From Hyphomicrobiaceae bacterium (GTDB lineage Bacteria > Pseudomonadota > Alphaproteobacteria > Rhizobiales > Hyphomicrobiaceae): DNA of 64,000 bases. Positions within the stretch are counted from its first letter, which is position 1. Every line of letters begins with the position of its first letter. This document shows, piece by piece, positions 17,534 through 26,732 of the stretch. Location of the stretch: the NCBI GenBank assembly GCA_022844275.1, contig JALHMB010000001.1, forward strand, positions 558,001 to 622,000, given 5' to 3'. The notes below the pieces were generated by a model. The model did not search any database, was not told the origin of the DNA, and was given only the letters and a program-made list of their open reading frames with translations. The translations under genes were made by a program, and so were the position numbers.

Positions 17534-18886
17534 ATGAGCAACTGTCCGAGCATCGACCAATGGCACAAGGGCGTACCGACCGACAGCCGCGCCCCTATTC
17601 GCATTGGTGCGGCACTTCTTCTGCTCTGCCTCGGCGGCTTCAGCGTCTGGGCTTCCGTCGCGCCGCTCGAAGGTGCAGTCGTGGTCTCGGGTTCGTTCGT
17701 CGCGACCGGCCAGAACAAACAGGTGCAGCACCTCGAGGGCGGCATTGTCCGTGACGTGCTCGTGCGCGAGGGGCAACTCGTCGAAGCTAACCAGCCTCTC
17801 GTCCGACTCGATCCGACGGCGCCGGAGGCAAGGCTGCGCCGCCTGGTCCTGAGGCGCCATCGCCTCGTCATCCACAAAGCGCGCCTCGAAGCCGAGGCCA
17901 GGGGTGAAGAACACTTTGCGCTTCCCGATCTCGCGAGCTTTGACGAGAACCGCGAGGAGATTGCCGGCATCTATACGAGCCAGCAAGTCGAGCTCAAGGC
18001 GCGGCGCGCCAAGATCACCGACGAGGAGTCTGTTCTGCGTCGCGAGATCGCAGGATTGCGGGAAAGCATCGGCGGCTATCAGGCCCAGGCCAAGGCCACC
18101 CAAGAGCGCATGGATCTCTTCGCGCAGGAATTGAAGGACAAGTCCGAGCTGCTCGACCGTCAGCTCGTGCGCAAGACCGAGATCCTCGCGCTGCGGCGCG
18201 CCGAAGCCGGCCTTTCCGGCGAGCTTGCGAGCTTGGTCGCGCGGGCGGCGGATGCGCGCGAGCGCGTGTCGCGCGCCGAGCAACAGATCTTGCAACTGAG
18301 GTCGGCGGCTCTGCAGAAATCGCTCGAGGATCTGCGCGCGACCGAGACCGAGCTCGACGATGTCAACGAACAGATCCGCGCCGCGCGCGATGTCATGGAT
18401 CGCATCGAGATCCGTGCGCCCGTTGCCGGCATCGTCGTGCGCCTCCTGCACAATACCAAGGGCGGTGTCGTTGCAGCAGGTGCCGTGGTGCTGGAGCTGC
18501 TGCCCGTCAACGACGAGCTGGTCATCGAAGCGCGCCTCAACCCGAACGAGGTGATCCACGTCAAAGAGGGGCTCAGCGCCATGGTCCGCCTGAACGCGCT
18601 CAACCAGCGCCTCACGCCGATGATCGAGGGGAAGGTCGTCTATCTTTCGGCCGACACGGTCTCGCAGCAGCGCGAGTCCTCCGGCGCACACGAACCTACG
18701 CGGCGCGACACTTTCGTCGTGCGAATCCAGCTCGATGACCGCAACATGCGCAGCAAGGTCGAGAACTTCCGCCCGATGCCCGGAATGCCCGCCGATGTCT
18801 TCATCAAGACCGACGAGCGCACATTCCTTGAGTACATCATGAAGCCGCTGTCGGACACGTTCGTCCGCGCCTTCCGGGAGCACTAG
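17534..18886 (+). CDS. Type I secretion membrane-fusion (adaptor) protein, HlyD family
   Basis: 450 residues from the ATG at 17534; the longer open frame starts inside the exporter gene. One membrane helix at about residues 23-45 (IRIGAALLLLCLGGFSVWA) is followed by a biotinyl-lipoyl half-motif (QHLEGGIVRDVLVREGQ), a long coiled coil (about 120-290) rich in Glu, Arg and Ala, the second lipoyl half (IEIRAPVAGIVV) and a beta-barrel end. It links the ABC exporter to an outer-membrane TolC-like channel. Confidence 0.92.
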   Translation: MSNCPSIDQWHKGVPTDSRAPIRIGAALLLLCLGGFSVWASVAPLEGAVVVSGSFVATGQNKQVQHLEGGIVRDVLVREGQLVEANQPLVRLDPTAPEARLRRLVLRRHRLVIHKARLEAEARGEEHFALPDLASFDENREEIAGIYTSQQVELKARRAKITDEESVLRREIAGLRESIGGYQAQAKATQERMDLFAQELKDKSELLDRQLVRKTEILALRRAEAGLSGELASLVARAADARERVSRAEQQILQLRSAALQKSLEDLRATETELDDVNEQIRAARDVMDRIEIRAPVAGIVVRLLHNTKGGVVAAGAVVLELLPVNDELVIEARLNPNEVIHVKEGLSAMVRLNALNQRLTPMIEGKVVYLSADTVSQQRESSGAHEPTRRDTFVVRIQLDDRNMRSKVENFRPMPGMPADVFIKTDERTFLEYIMKPLSDTFVRAFREH

Positions 18887-18913
18887 AGCGGCGTAGCCAA
18901 GCCAAACTCTCTC

Positions 18914-19975
18914 TCAAGCGCGCGCGGCCATCCCCGTCCAGCGCAGGTCGGGCGCGAGGCGGCCCGATGCCATGAGACGCTCCAGCGTCTTGAGGCGCAT
19001 AAACGGCGAGTTGCGGAAGTCCTTGTCGGCGAAGCCCATGCTGATGAGGCCATCACGCAGCCGCTCGATGGATTTCTCGAGCGTGATCTGCGGCTGGCTT
19101 GCCGGCGCGAGCTTCTGATACAGCCCGAAATCCACCTTGTAGGAGCGCTTGTCCGGCGGCGCATCGGTGTTGATGCTGACCCGCGTGCCGGGGATCGCCG
19201 CCGCGACCGCGGCAGCAAGATCGCGCACTTGATAGTTCCACTGGTCGCTGCCGACATTCACCGATAGGAGCTGGCCGCCGTTGGATGCCGGCCGCTCGAT
19301 AGCCCAGGCAATGGCCCGCGCCATATCCTCGACATCGATGAGCGGACGCCAAGGCGAGCCGTCGCTGAGCACGGTAATCTCACCGGCCGTCACCGCACAG
19401 GCGACGAAATCGTTGAGCACGAGATCGAGCCGAAGGCGCTCGGACATGCCGCAAGCCGTCGCGAAGCGCAGGAATGTCACGTTCATGGCCCCGACATCCA
19501 GGCGCCGGACGCCCTCCTCGGTGCCGATCTTCGAGCGGGCATAAGCCGTGAGTGGGTTGGTCGGATCGCCCTCCTTACGCGGACCACCTTCGGCATAGCC
19601 GTACATGCTGCAGCTCGAGGCAAAGACAAAGTGGCCGACGCCCACCGCAGCTGCCAGCCGCGCAATGCGCACGCTCGCCTCGGCGTTGATGTCGTTGGTA
19701 GCCGCCTCGAACTTGTTGCCCATCGGATCGTTGGAGATGGCAGCGAGATGCACGATCGCATCCACGCCTTTGAGCAGCTCCGCTGGAAGTTCGCGCACAT
19801 CGCCAAAAACCTGGCGGTCGAGGAAGACCTCGGGGAGTGCCGATGCATTCGTCAGGCAGTGGCCGAAGAAGCTCTGGTCGTAGCCGATGATCTCTGCGTC
19901 CGGAAAGGTGGTGCGCAGGTAACGCCCGAGCACCGAGCCGACATAGCCCATGCTGCCCGTGATAAGAATCTTCAT
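18914..19975 (-). CDS. NAD-dependent epimerase/dehydratase (extended SDR)
   Basis: 353 residues. The N-terminal nucleotide site MKILITGSMGYVG gives the Rossmann GxxGxxG. The catalytic Ser and YxxxK are visible in SSCSMYG and YARSK. It has the length of nucleotide-sugar epimerases and dehydratases, and the WRPLIDVEDMARAI segment supports this subgroup. The likely job is modification of an activated sugar for surface polysaccharide. It is a lone gene that converges with the type I secretion adaptor gene, so a role in glycosylating the secreted proteins would be pure speculation. Confidence 0.85.
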   Translation of the reverse strand: MKILITGSMGYVGSVLGRYLRTTFPDAEIIGYDQSFFGHCLTNASALPEVFLDRQVFGDVRELPAELLKGVDAIVHLAAISNDPMGNKFEAATNDINAEASVRIARLAAAVGVGHFVFASSCSMYGYAEGGPRKEGDPTNPLTAYARSKIGTEEGVRRLDVGAMNVTFLRFATACGMSERLRLDLVLNDFVACAVTAGEITVLSDGSPWRPLIDVEDMARAIAWAIERPASNGGQLLSVNVGSDQWNYQVRDLAAAVAAAIPGTRVSINTDAPPDKRSYKVDFGLYQKLAPASQPQITLEKSIERLRDGLISMGFADKDFRNSPFMRLKTLERLMASGRLAPDLRWTGMAARA

Positions 19976-20207
19976 GGCACACTGCCTTTCCTAATCGATG
20001 AGTAGTATTCCGCCGGGAGACGCCAAGCGGTGCCGTTATGATCGTGCTTGCAGAATGTGCCAAGCCCCCGAAGGGCGCTAAGCCCGCCCATGGTAACCGC
20101 CAATCTGCCCCTAAGCCTCCCCTGCGCAAGCAAATGATATGCCATCCGCTTGGCCGCGCCGTCCATGCGTCAACCATACCAGAGCGATCGTAGATCCGGC
20201 GTGACGC

Positions 20208-23200
20208 CTATTCGGCGGCCGTGCGCACGGGGGCAGGCTGGGCCGGCTCGGCGGCAGGCTCCCCGGTCTCCGCGGGGGCAGCCTCGCGGCGCCCGGAACC
20301 GAGCTTGGTCCCGACGTCTTCGAGCAGCAGATAGACAGCCGGCGTGATGTAGAGCGTCAGAAGCTGGGAGACCGCGAGCCCGCCGACGACCGCGAGACCC
20401 AGAGGCTGACGCAGCTCCGCGCCGGCGCCCCAGCCGACCGCGATCGGCAGCACGCCGAAGAGCGCCGCCATGGTCGTCATCATGATCGGACGGAAGCGCA
20501 GGAGACAGGCTTCACGAATAGCCTCTTTCGGCTCCATGCCGCGCGATCTCGCCTCGACCGCGAAGTCGATCATCATGATCGCGTTCTTCTTCACGATACC
20601 GATCAGCAGCAGGATACCGATCATGGCGATGATCGTCAGCTCGGTGTCGAACACGATCAGCGTCAGCAGCGCGCCGAGACTCGCCGAGGGCAGTCCGGAG
20701 AGGATCGTGATCGGGTGAATGAAGCTCTCGTACAGAATACCGAGCACGATGTAGATCGTGAGCACGGCCGCCAGGATGAGGATCGGCTGATCGCGGAAGC
20801 TGTCCTGGAAGACCTGCGCCGTGCCGGCGAACTGGCCGATAATGCCGGCCGGCATGTTCACGTCGCGCTCGACCTCGGCCATGCGCGTGACCGCCTCGCC
20901 GAGCGTGAAGCCCTCGCCGAGGTTGAACGTGATCGTGACGGCCGGAAGCTGGCTCTGGCGCGCAACCGAGATCGGGCCCGAGCCGAGCGTCACGCGAGCG
21001 AGCGAATCGAAGCGCACGAGCTGGCCGCTGGCCGAACGCAGATACACGCGGCTCAGCACGCTCGGATCGAGCTGATAGGTCTTGCTCGCCTCGAGAATGA
21101 CAGAGTAGTCGTTCGCCGGCGTATAGACGGTCGCAATATCTCTCTGGCCGAAGGTCGAATACAGCGTCGAGCGCAGCGTGTCCATGGACACGCCATAGCG
21201 GGCGAGCGCGTCGCGATCGACATCGATCTGCACCTGGCGGGCGCCGAGATCGAGATCGCTCGTCACGTCCGCGAAACCCGGCGTCGTCTTGAGGCGCTCG
21301 ACGAGCCGGGTCGATCCCTCATAGAGGCCATTCCTGTCGACGCCCGTCAGCGTGTACTGGTAGGCCGAGGCACCGCCGCGAGCGCCGATGCGCAAGTTCT
21401 GAAGCGGCACGGGGAAGACGCGGATGCCGACCACGCCGGCAAGCTTGCGGCGCAAGCGATGCTGGACATCCGTGATGGTAGCGCGCCCTTCGCGCTCGGC
21501 GCGCGGCTTCAGCTGCACGAATATCGAGCCGCGATTGATCGTTGGATTGAAATTGGTGCGCGCCACGTTCGAGTTGATGTAGAGCACGTCCGGATCGGTC
21601 AGAACGGCGGCTGCCACCTGGCGCTGGCGATCGAGCATGGCCGGATAGGCAATGTCGGGCTGGGCCTCGGTCCGCACGATGATGATGCTCGTATCCTCGG
21701 TCGGCATGAAGCCTTTCTTGACCGCACCGAAGGCCCACACAGTCGCGACCATCGTGCCCACCGTAAGCAGCAACATGAGGCTGCGGTGGCGCAGGGACCA
21801 GTCAAGCGAGCGGCGATAGCCGCCAGCCATGGCCGCATATCCCACCTCGAAGGCCCGCGAGAGGAAATTCGGCTTGTCGTCATGGACGCTGTGATGGCTC
21901 AGCATGCGCGAGCAGAGCATGGGCGTCAGGGTTAGGGCAATGAACCCCGACAACATGATCGCGAGGCTGATCGTGACGGCGAATGAGAAGAAAAAACGCC
22001 CGACGACACCGCCCATGAGCAGGATCGGAATAAAGACGGCAACCAGCGAGAGCGTGATCGAAAGGACCGTGAAGCCGATCTCCTTGGAGCCCTTGATGGC
22101 AGCTTCCAGCGGCTTCATGCCCTCTTCGATGTAGCGCACGATATTCTCGAGCACGATGATCGCATCATCGACGACGAAGCCGAGCGCCAGCGTCAGCGCG
22201 AGAAGTGTGACGTTGTCCAGCGAGAAGCCGAAGTAGGCCATACCGGCGAACGTGCCGATGATCGAGAGCGGGAGCGCGAAGGCAGGGATGATGGTCGCGC
22301 GCCAGTTGCGCAGAAACGCCAGAATGACGAGGATGACGAGTACGGCCGTGATGAGGAGCGTAACCTCGACGTCATGAACGGAGTCACGGATCGATTCCGA
22401 GCGGTCCGACAGGATTCGCAGCTGCAAAGTCGGTGGCAGCTCGGCCTGGAACTCGGGCACCATGCCGCGCACAGCATCGGTAACGGCGACCGTGTTGGCA
22501 TCGGGCTGGCGCCGGACTGAGACGATGATGGAGCGCTGGCCGTTGTATTCGGCATAGGCCTCGTTGTCCTCGACGGAGTCCGCGACCTCGGCCACGTCCT
22601 GCAGGCGCACGGGGGCGCCATTGCGCCAGGCGACAACAATAGGCTTGAAGTAGGCGGCCGTCGCTTCGGCGCTCTTGGTCTCCAGGATGTAGACCTGCTT
22701 GTCAGTACGGATGGAGCCGAGCGGGCCGACACCGGCAATGGCGGCAACGGCCGTGCGCAGCTCCTCGACGGAGAGACCGCGCGTCGCGAGCGCGTCGAAG
22801 TCATAGCGGATGCGGACGGCGCGCTTCTGGGCACCCTGGATGGTTACCTCGGCGACGCCGGGCAGCGTCGAGAGGCGCGGTAGCATGACCGTCTCGGCGA
22901 ACTCGTTGATCTCGGGTGCGGGCGTCGTCTCCGAGGTCAGCGCGAGGAAGATGATCGGGCTGTCCGCCGGATTGACTTTACGATAAGAGGGGGGCGCCTC
23001 GAGGTCGTCGGGCAGGCGGCGCGTTGCGACCGAGATCGCCGATTGGACGTCGAGCGCGGCGGCATCGATGTTGCGGTCGAGATCGAACTCCAGCGTGATC
23101 GAAGTCGCGCCTTCGACGCTCGATGAGGAAATGTTCGAGATGCCGGCAATGGTTGCGAACTGTCGCTCGAGAGGTGCCGCGACCGATACGGCCATGGTGT

Positions 23201-23369
23201 CCGGGCTCGCACCCGGCAGGCGCGCCGAGACCGTGATCGTCGGTACGTCAATGCGCGGGATAGCGGCAATGGGAAGCTGGCGATAGGCAAAGAGGCCCGC
23301 CAGCAGAATGGAGGCCATCAGCAGAATGGTCATCACCGGGCGACGGATGCACAGCTCCGAGATCTTCAT
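20208..23369 (-). CDS. RND multidrug efflux permease (AcrB/MdtBC-like)
   Basis: 1053 residues, the normal length of hydrophobe/amphiphile RND pumps. It has a first membrane helix at about 10-28, two large periplasmic domains, a central helix bundle with ALGFVVDDAIIVLENI in the fourth helix (carrying the proton-relay Asp pair), a second bundle with GIVKKNAIMMIDFA, and an Ala/Pro/Glu-rich tail. It exports drugs, dyes or detergents using the proton gradient. The adaptor gene lies 79 bases upstream in the same direction. No outer-membrane factor is adjacent. Confidence 0.93.
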   Translation of the reverse strand: MKISELCIRRPVMTILLMASILLAGLFAYRQLPIAAIPRIDVPTITVSARLPGASPDTMAVSVAAPLERQFATIAGISNISSSSVEGATSITLEFDLDRNIDAAALDVQSAISVATRRLPDDLEAPPSYRKVNPADSPIIFLALTSETTPAPEINEFAETVMLPRLSTLPGVAEVTIQGAQKRAVRIRYDFDALATRGLSVEELRTAVAAIAGVGPLGSIRTDKQVYILETKSAEATAAYFKPIVVAWRNGAPVRLQDVAEVADSVEDNEAYAEYNGQRSIIVSVRRQPDANTVAVTDAVRGMVPEFQAELPPTLQLRILSDRSESIRDSVHDVEVTLLITAVLVILVILAFLRNWRATIIPAFALPLSIIGTFAGMAYFGFSLDNVTLLALTLALGFVVDDAIIVLENIVRYIEEGMKPLEAAIKGSKEIGFTVLSITLSLVAVFIPILLMGGVVGRFFFSFAVTISLAIMLSGFIALTLTPMLCSRMLSHHSVHDDKPNFLSRAFEVGYAAMAGGYRRSLDWSLRHRSLMLLLTVGTMVATVWAFGAVKKGFMPTEDTSIIIVRTEAQPDIAYPAMLDRQRQVAAAVLTDPDVLYINSNVARTNFNPTINRGSIFVQLKPRAEREGRATITDVQHRLRRKLAGVVGIRVFPVPLQNLRIGARGGASAYQYTLTGVDRNGLYEGSTRLVERLKTTPGFADVTSDLDLGARQVQIDVDRDALARYGVSMDTLRSTLYSTFGQRDIATVYTPANDYSVILEASKTYQLDPSVLSRVYLRSASGQLVRFDSLARVTLGSGPISVARQSQLPAVTITFNLGEGFTLGEAVTRMAEVERDVNMPAGIIGQFAGTAQVFQDSFRDQPILILAAVLTIYIVLGILYESFIHPITILSGLPSASLGALLTLIVFDTELTIIAMIGILLLIGIVKKNAIMMIDFAVEARSRGMEPKEAIREACLLRFRPIMMTTMAALFGVLPIAVGWGAGAELRQPLGLAVVGGLAVSQLLTLYITPAVYLLLEDVGTKLGSGRREAAPAETGEPAAEPAQPAPVRTAAE

Positions 23370-23448
23370 CGCCTATCCTCTGCCCTCGTGACCTCTCCGA
23401 TACCCGATACAGCATCTGCACGCGGAATGTAGCGACGCACATCGCGCC

Positions 23449-24762
23449 TCACGTGCGCCCGCGTTCGCGTCCTGGCGCCGAAGCTGGCGTGTCGCGCGCT
23501 GCCGGTCCCGTACCGCGCTCGTCAGGCACCTTGCCTCCACCTTTCGGAGCGGCGGGCTTACTGCTCGGCGCCGCACTCGGCTCGCGAATGGTGATCGCGG
23601 CGCCGGGCGCGAGCCGCAGCTGGCCCTCGGTCACCACGCGCTCCCCAGCCGAGAGTCCATCGGAAAGATATGCGCTCGTGCCGATCACGCGGGCCAGCGC
23701 CACCGTGCGCGGCGCAACGCGTCCGTCGGCGCCGATGACCCAGGCGAGCATACCCTGCTGGGAGGGCAGCACAGCACTCGACGGCACGGCAACGAAGCCG
23801 GACCGCCGCTCCACGACGAGCTCGACCTCCACGGCCTGCCCCGGCCAGAGCACCTCATCCTCGTTCGAAACCTCGACCTTGCCCATCAGCGTGCCGGTCG
23901 ACTTGTCCACCTGGTTGTCGATGAAAATGACCTTGCCCTTGGTCTCGATCGGCGTCTCGCCGGGCACGCGGATCGTCGCCTCCGAGCGCGCAGCGAGTGC
24001 ACGGCGCAGGTTGACGAGATCGTGCTGAGGCACCGAGAAGGTCACGTAGATCGGCCGTGTCTGGTTGATGACGATGAGCGCGCCGGTGTCGGCCATGCGC
24101 ACGTTCGAGCCGAGCTCGGCTTTCAGCGCACCCGTGCGACCGGGAATGGGCGCGAGCACCGTCAGATAATCGAGCTGCGTCCGCCAGGCTTCGAATTGCG
24201 CCTCGCCTGCTGTAATGGCGGCCTTCAACGACTCGACCGTGCTGCGCTGCGTCTCGGTCGCCTGCTCGGTGACGATGTTCTTCGTCACGAGTGTCTCACG
24301 CCGGCGCAGGATGGCTTCGGCATCGGTAAGAGCCGCCCTGTCGCGCGCGATATTGGCTTCGGCCTGCTTCATTTGCGCTTTGACGAGACGATCATCGAGG
24401 CGGAAGAGGACATCACCCGCGCGTACCTCGTCGCCCTCCTTGAAGGCGATCTCGGATATCTGGCCATCGACCCGCGGCTTCACGCCGACCGTCGCAAACG
24501 GCTCGACCGTACCCGGAGCCGAGAGAATGATGGGCATTTCTGCGGTTACGGCGATGCCGGCCATGACCGGGACAGGCGCGCCGCGTGCGCCCTTGGTCGC
24601 TGCGCCGGTTGGCGTCTTCGTCGCAGCCGTCTCTTTACTGGCCGGAGCGACAACATTACCTACATGACTAAGCACAGGCCATTGCCTGGACGGCGGGTAG
24701 GCGAACCATGTCACCGCGCCCGCTGCCAGCAGGACCACGGCAATGGTAAACGACCTGCGCAT
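23449..24762 (-). CDS. RND efflux membrane-fusion protein
   Basis: 437 residues from the ATG at 24762, with GAAGGGG 5 bases upstream; the longer open frame lacks a site. A signal/anchor helix (RSFTIAVVLLAAGAVTWFA) is followed by an Ala/Thr-rich linker, the lipoyl half VKPRVDGQISEIAFKEGDEV, a short helical hairpin (about 140-215), the second half, a beta-barrel and a Pro/Ala/Gly-rich tail. It bridges the RND pump encoded next to an outer-membrane channel. About 240 bases before it hold no other gene and presumably carry the promoter; I recognised no operator there. Confidence 0.92.
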   Translation of the reverse strand: MRRSFTIAVVLLAAGAVTWFAYPPSRQWPVLSHVGNVVAPASKETAATKTPTGAATKGARGAPVPVMAGIAVTAEMPIILSAPGTVEPFATVGVKPRVDGQISEIAFKEGDEVRAGDVLFRLDDRLVKAQMKQAEANIARDRAALTDAEAILRRRETLVTKNIVTEQATETQRSTVESLKAAITAGEAQFEAWRTQLDYLTVLAPIPGRTGALKAELGSNVRMADTGALIVINQTRPIYVTFSVPQHDLVNLRRALAARSEATIRVPGETPIETKGKVIFIDNQVDKSTGTLMGKVEVSNEDEVLWPGQAVEVELVVERRSGFVAVPSSAVLPSQQGMLAWVIGADGRVAPRTVALARVIGTSAYLSDGLSAGERVVTEGQLRLAPGAAITIREPSAAPSSKPAAPKGGGKVPDERGTGPAARDTPASAPGRERGRT

Positions 24763-25002
24763 GCTTACCCCTTCTCGCTCGCCCCACCCGAATTCGGAGA
24801 ACTCTCCCTTGAGCCCTCCTGGAACCGATACAGCCGTCAACTTCGTGGAAATCAGCTTCCTGAGGGGGTGACCCACAGACGGAAGCTCACGCCGGGAGTC
24901 AGCCGCAATCTACGACGGACCACCCCCGCGCGGGAAGAACGGCGCGCGCGCGTGGTATCCGTCGCTCGCCGGAGCTCATTTCTGAAGGCCCTGCCGAGGC
25001 GT

Positions 25003-26115
25003 TCAGTGCCTGTCGGAGCCGAGCCCGGCGGCCGTGCGCGCCGCCTCGACAACGGCCTCCTGGTGCGGAAATAGCACGCTCGGCGGCAGGCCGGCCATGC
25101 GCGCGGCCATGATGTTCTCAATTCCCGACGGCCGACCAGTCAGCTCCTCGAAAATAGGCAGTGCAAGGAATGGTGCGGTCGGAGCGCTGTATCCCCCTTC
25201 GTGCGCGAAGACGATCCGTCCGCCGCAGAGCCGGCGTGCTGCATCCAGGACGGCACGTGTCATCCAGCGGAAATCCTCAGGTCCCAGCATCATGCGCCCG
25301 AGCGGATCGTTGTTTCCTGCATCCAGTCCGCAGGCAACGAAGATGAGATCAGGCCGGAAGCGGCTGAGCGCCGGTAGTACGACCCGCTCGAAGGCGGCGC
25401 GATAGGCGGCCGTGCCCGAGCCCGGTGGCAGCGGAAGATTGATCGTCGCGCCACGCCCAGCGCCCGCACCTGTCTGCTCGACGGCGCCGCTGCCGCCGCG
25501 CGGAAAGTTGCCGTTCTCGTGGAGAGAGATCGCGAGCACGCTCGGATCATCATAGAAGCAGGCCTGCGTGCCATTGCCGTGATGGACGTCCCAGTCGACG
25601 ACAGCAATGCGCTCGACGCCGCGGTCCACCTGGGCGTGGCGCGCAGCAATGGCGATATTGGCGAAGACGCAGAAGCCCATGCCGCCACTCGGCTCGGCAT
25701 GATGGCCCGGCGGGCGCGAAAGAACATAGGCGTTGTCCGCTGCGCCAGTCAGAACCGCGTCGACGCCGGCGATCGTCGCACCTGCCGAGAGCAGCGCCAG
25801 CTCGTAGCCACCCGGACCGATGAAGGCGCTCACCCCGAGCTGCCCGCCGTATGCGCCCGACATGGTTTTCACTTTCGCCAGATAGTCCGGCGAATGCACG
25901 CGAAGGATATCCGTATCGCTGGCCCGCGCGGGCGTGATGACCTTCATGTGTGCGGTCATGCCGGTCGCATCGAGCAGGTTCTTGATGCGCCGCTTAGTCT
26001 CCGGGTTCTCCGAACTCTCGCCCGGTTGCACCCAGCCGCCGACCGGCATTGGCCCCGCGAAGGTCCCGGCGTCGAACCACATCAGTTTCTCGTGCCAGAT
26101 GAGCGCGGTCGTCAT
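25003..26115 (-). CDS. Histone-deacetylase-fold amidohydrolase
   Basis: 370 residues with the arginase/deacetylase fold signatures: RPPGHHAE (paired active-site His), DWDVHHGNGTQ (zinc ligands Asp and His), a later CGLDAGNNDPLG and the HEGGY loop. The bacterial members remove acetyl groups from polyamines or other amines. The size suits the class II-type deacetylase-like group. It is a lone leftward gene near the efflux operon; an acetylpolyamine substrate is a guess from the family. Confidence 0.9.
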   Translation of the reverse strand: MTTALIWHEKLMWFDAGTFAGPMPVGGWVQPGESSENPETKRRIKNLLDATGMTAHMKVITPARASDTDILRVHSPDYLAKVKTMSGAYGGQLGVSAFIGPGGYELALLSAGATIAGVDAVLTGAADNAYVLSRPPGHHAEPSGGMGFCVFANIAIAARHAQVDRGVERIAVVDWDVHHGNGTQACFYDDPSVLAISLHENGNFPRGGSGAVEQTGAGAGRGATINLPLPPGSGTAAYRAAFERVVLPALSRFRPDLIFVACGLDAGNNDPLGRMMLGPEDFRWMTRAVLDAARRLCGGRIVFAHEGGYSAPTAPFLALPIFEELTGRPSGIENIMAARMAGLPPSVLFPHQEAVVEAARTAAGLGSDRH

Positions 26116-26271
26116 TCAGGGCTCCACGGGTTCAGGGCAGCACGACCCTACCAATGGCCACCACCGGATTCAACGAAGGGTGTGTCGCCGCAGCAGCGGC
26201 AATTGTGCCTCGACGACGCACCTCCCTTGAATTGCGGGGCGAACTGCGCAGAATGCCCTCGGGAGCTGGAG

Positions 26272-26655
26272 ATGTTGCGCCGATTGATGAGCTTTGTGGT
26301 GCTGCTGGGCGTGCTCGTGCACGCACATGCGCTCGTGCGCCACAACGGCGTGATGCTTGACGCACACCTGCAGCGAGCCACGCTGATCGCCGATCTGCTC
26401 GTCATCTGTCATCCGAGCGGCGCCGGCACCGTCGATGCAGCCAACCTGCCCGATGTGCCGCGGCCGACCGATGTCGATAACAATTGCCCGCTCTGCTCGG
26501 GCCTCGGTTCGGTGATCGCACTGCCGCCGCCGGACTTCGTTCCGTACTTCGTGGCATTCCATCTAGTGCACCCAAGCCCGCCGCCGGTTGTCCGCGGCGG
26601 CGAGTTACTGCGTACTTTCATACCCCCGGCCCGCGGACCACCTCTGGTCGCGTAA
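26272..26655 (+). CDS. DUF2946-like small exported protein (copper-locus type)
   Basis: 127 residues from the ATG at 26272, with GGGAG about 6 bases upstream. The longest open frame starts much earlier, but that part is antisense to the deacetylase gene. An N-terminal hydrophobic signal (LRRLMSFVVLLGVLVHAHAL) is followed by a conserved-looking NNCPLCSGLGS motif and a Pro-rich, His-containing end, as in DUF2946 proteins often found beside copper genes. It is the first gene of a rightward run with a TonB receptor and a YcnI-PCuAC protein. Its biochemical role is not established. Confidence 0.65.
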   Translation: MLRRLMSFVVLLGVLVHAHALVRHNGVMLDAHLQRATLIADLLVICHPSGAGTVDAANLPDVPRPTDVDNNCPLCSGLGSVIALPPPDFVPYFVAFHLVHPSPPPVVRGGELLRTFIPPARGPPLVA

Positions 26656-26732
26656 CGACTGACTGAAACGTCGGGTCGCGGCCCTTATGCCGCCGGCCCG
26701 CTCGTCATTCGCATCCGGGGATATGCGTCAAT

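Noticed and set aside
20715-21935. 406-codon open frame on the plus strand
   Set aside because: Lies antisense to the RND permease gene; composition is His/Arg/Ala-rich as expected of a GC-rich shadow frame, with no motif.
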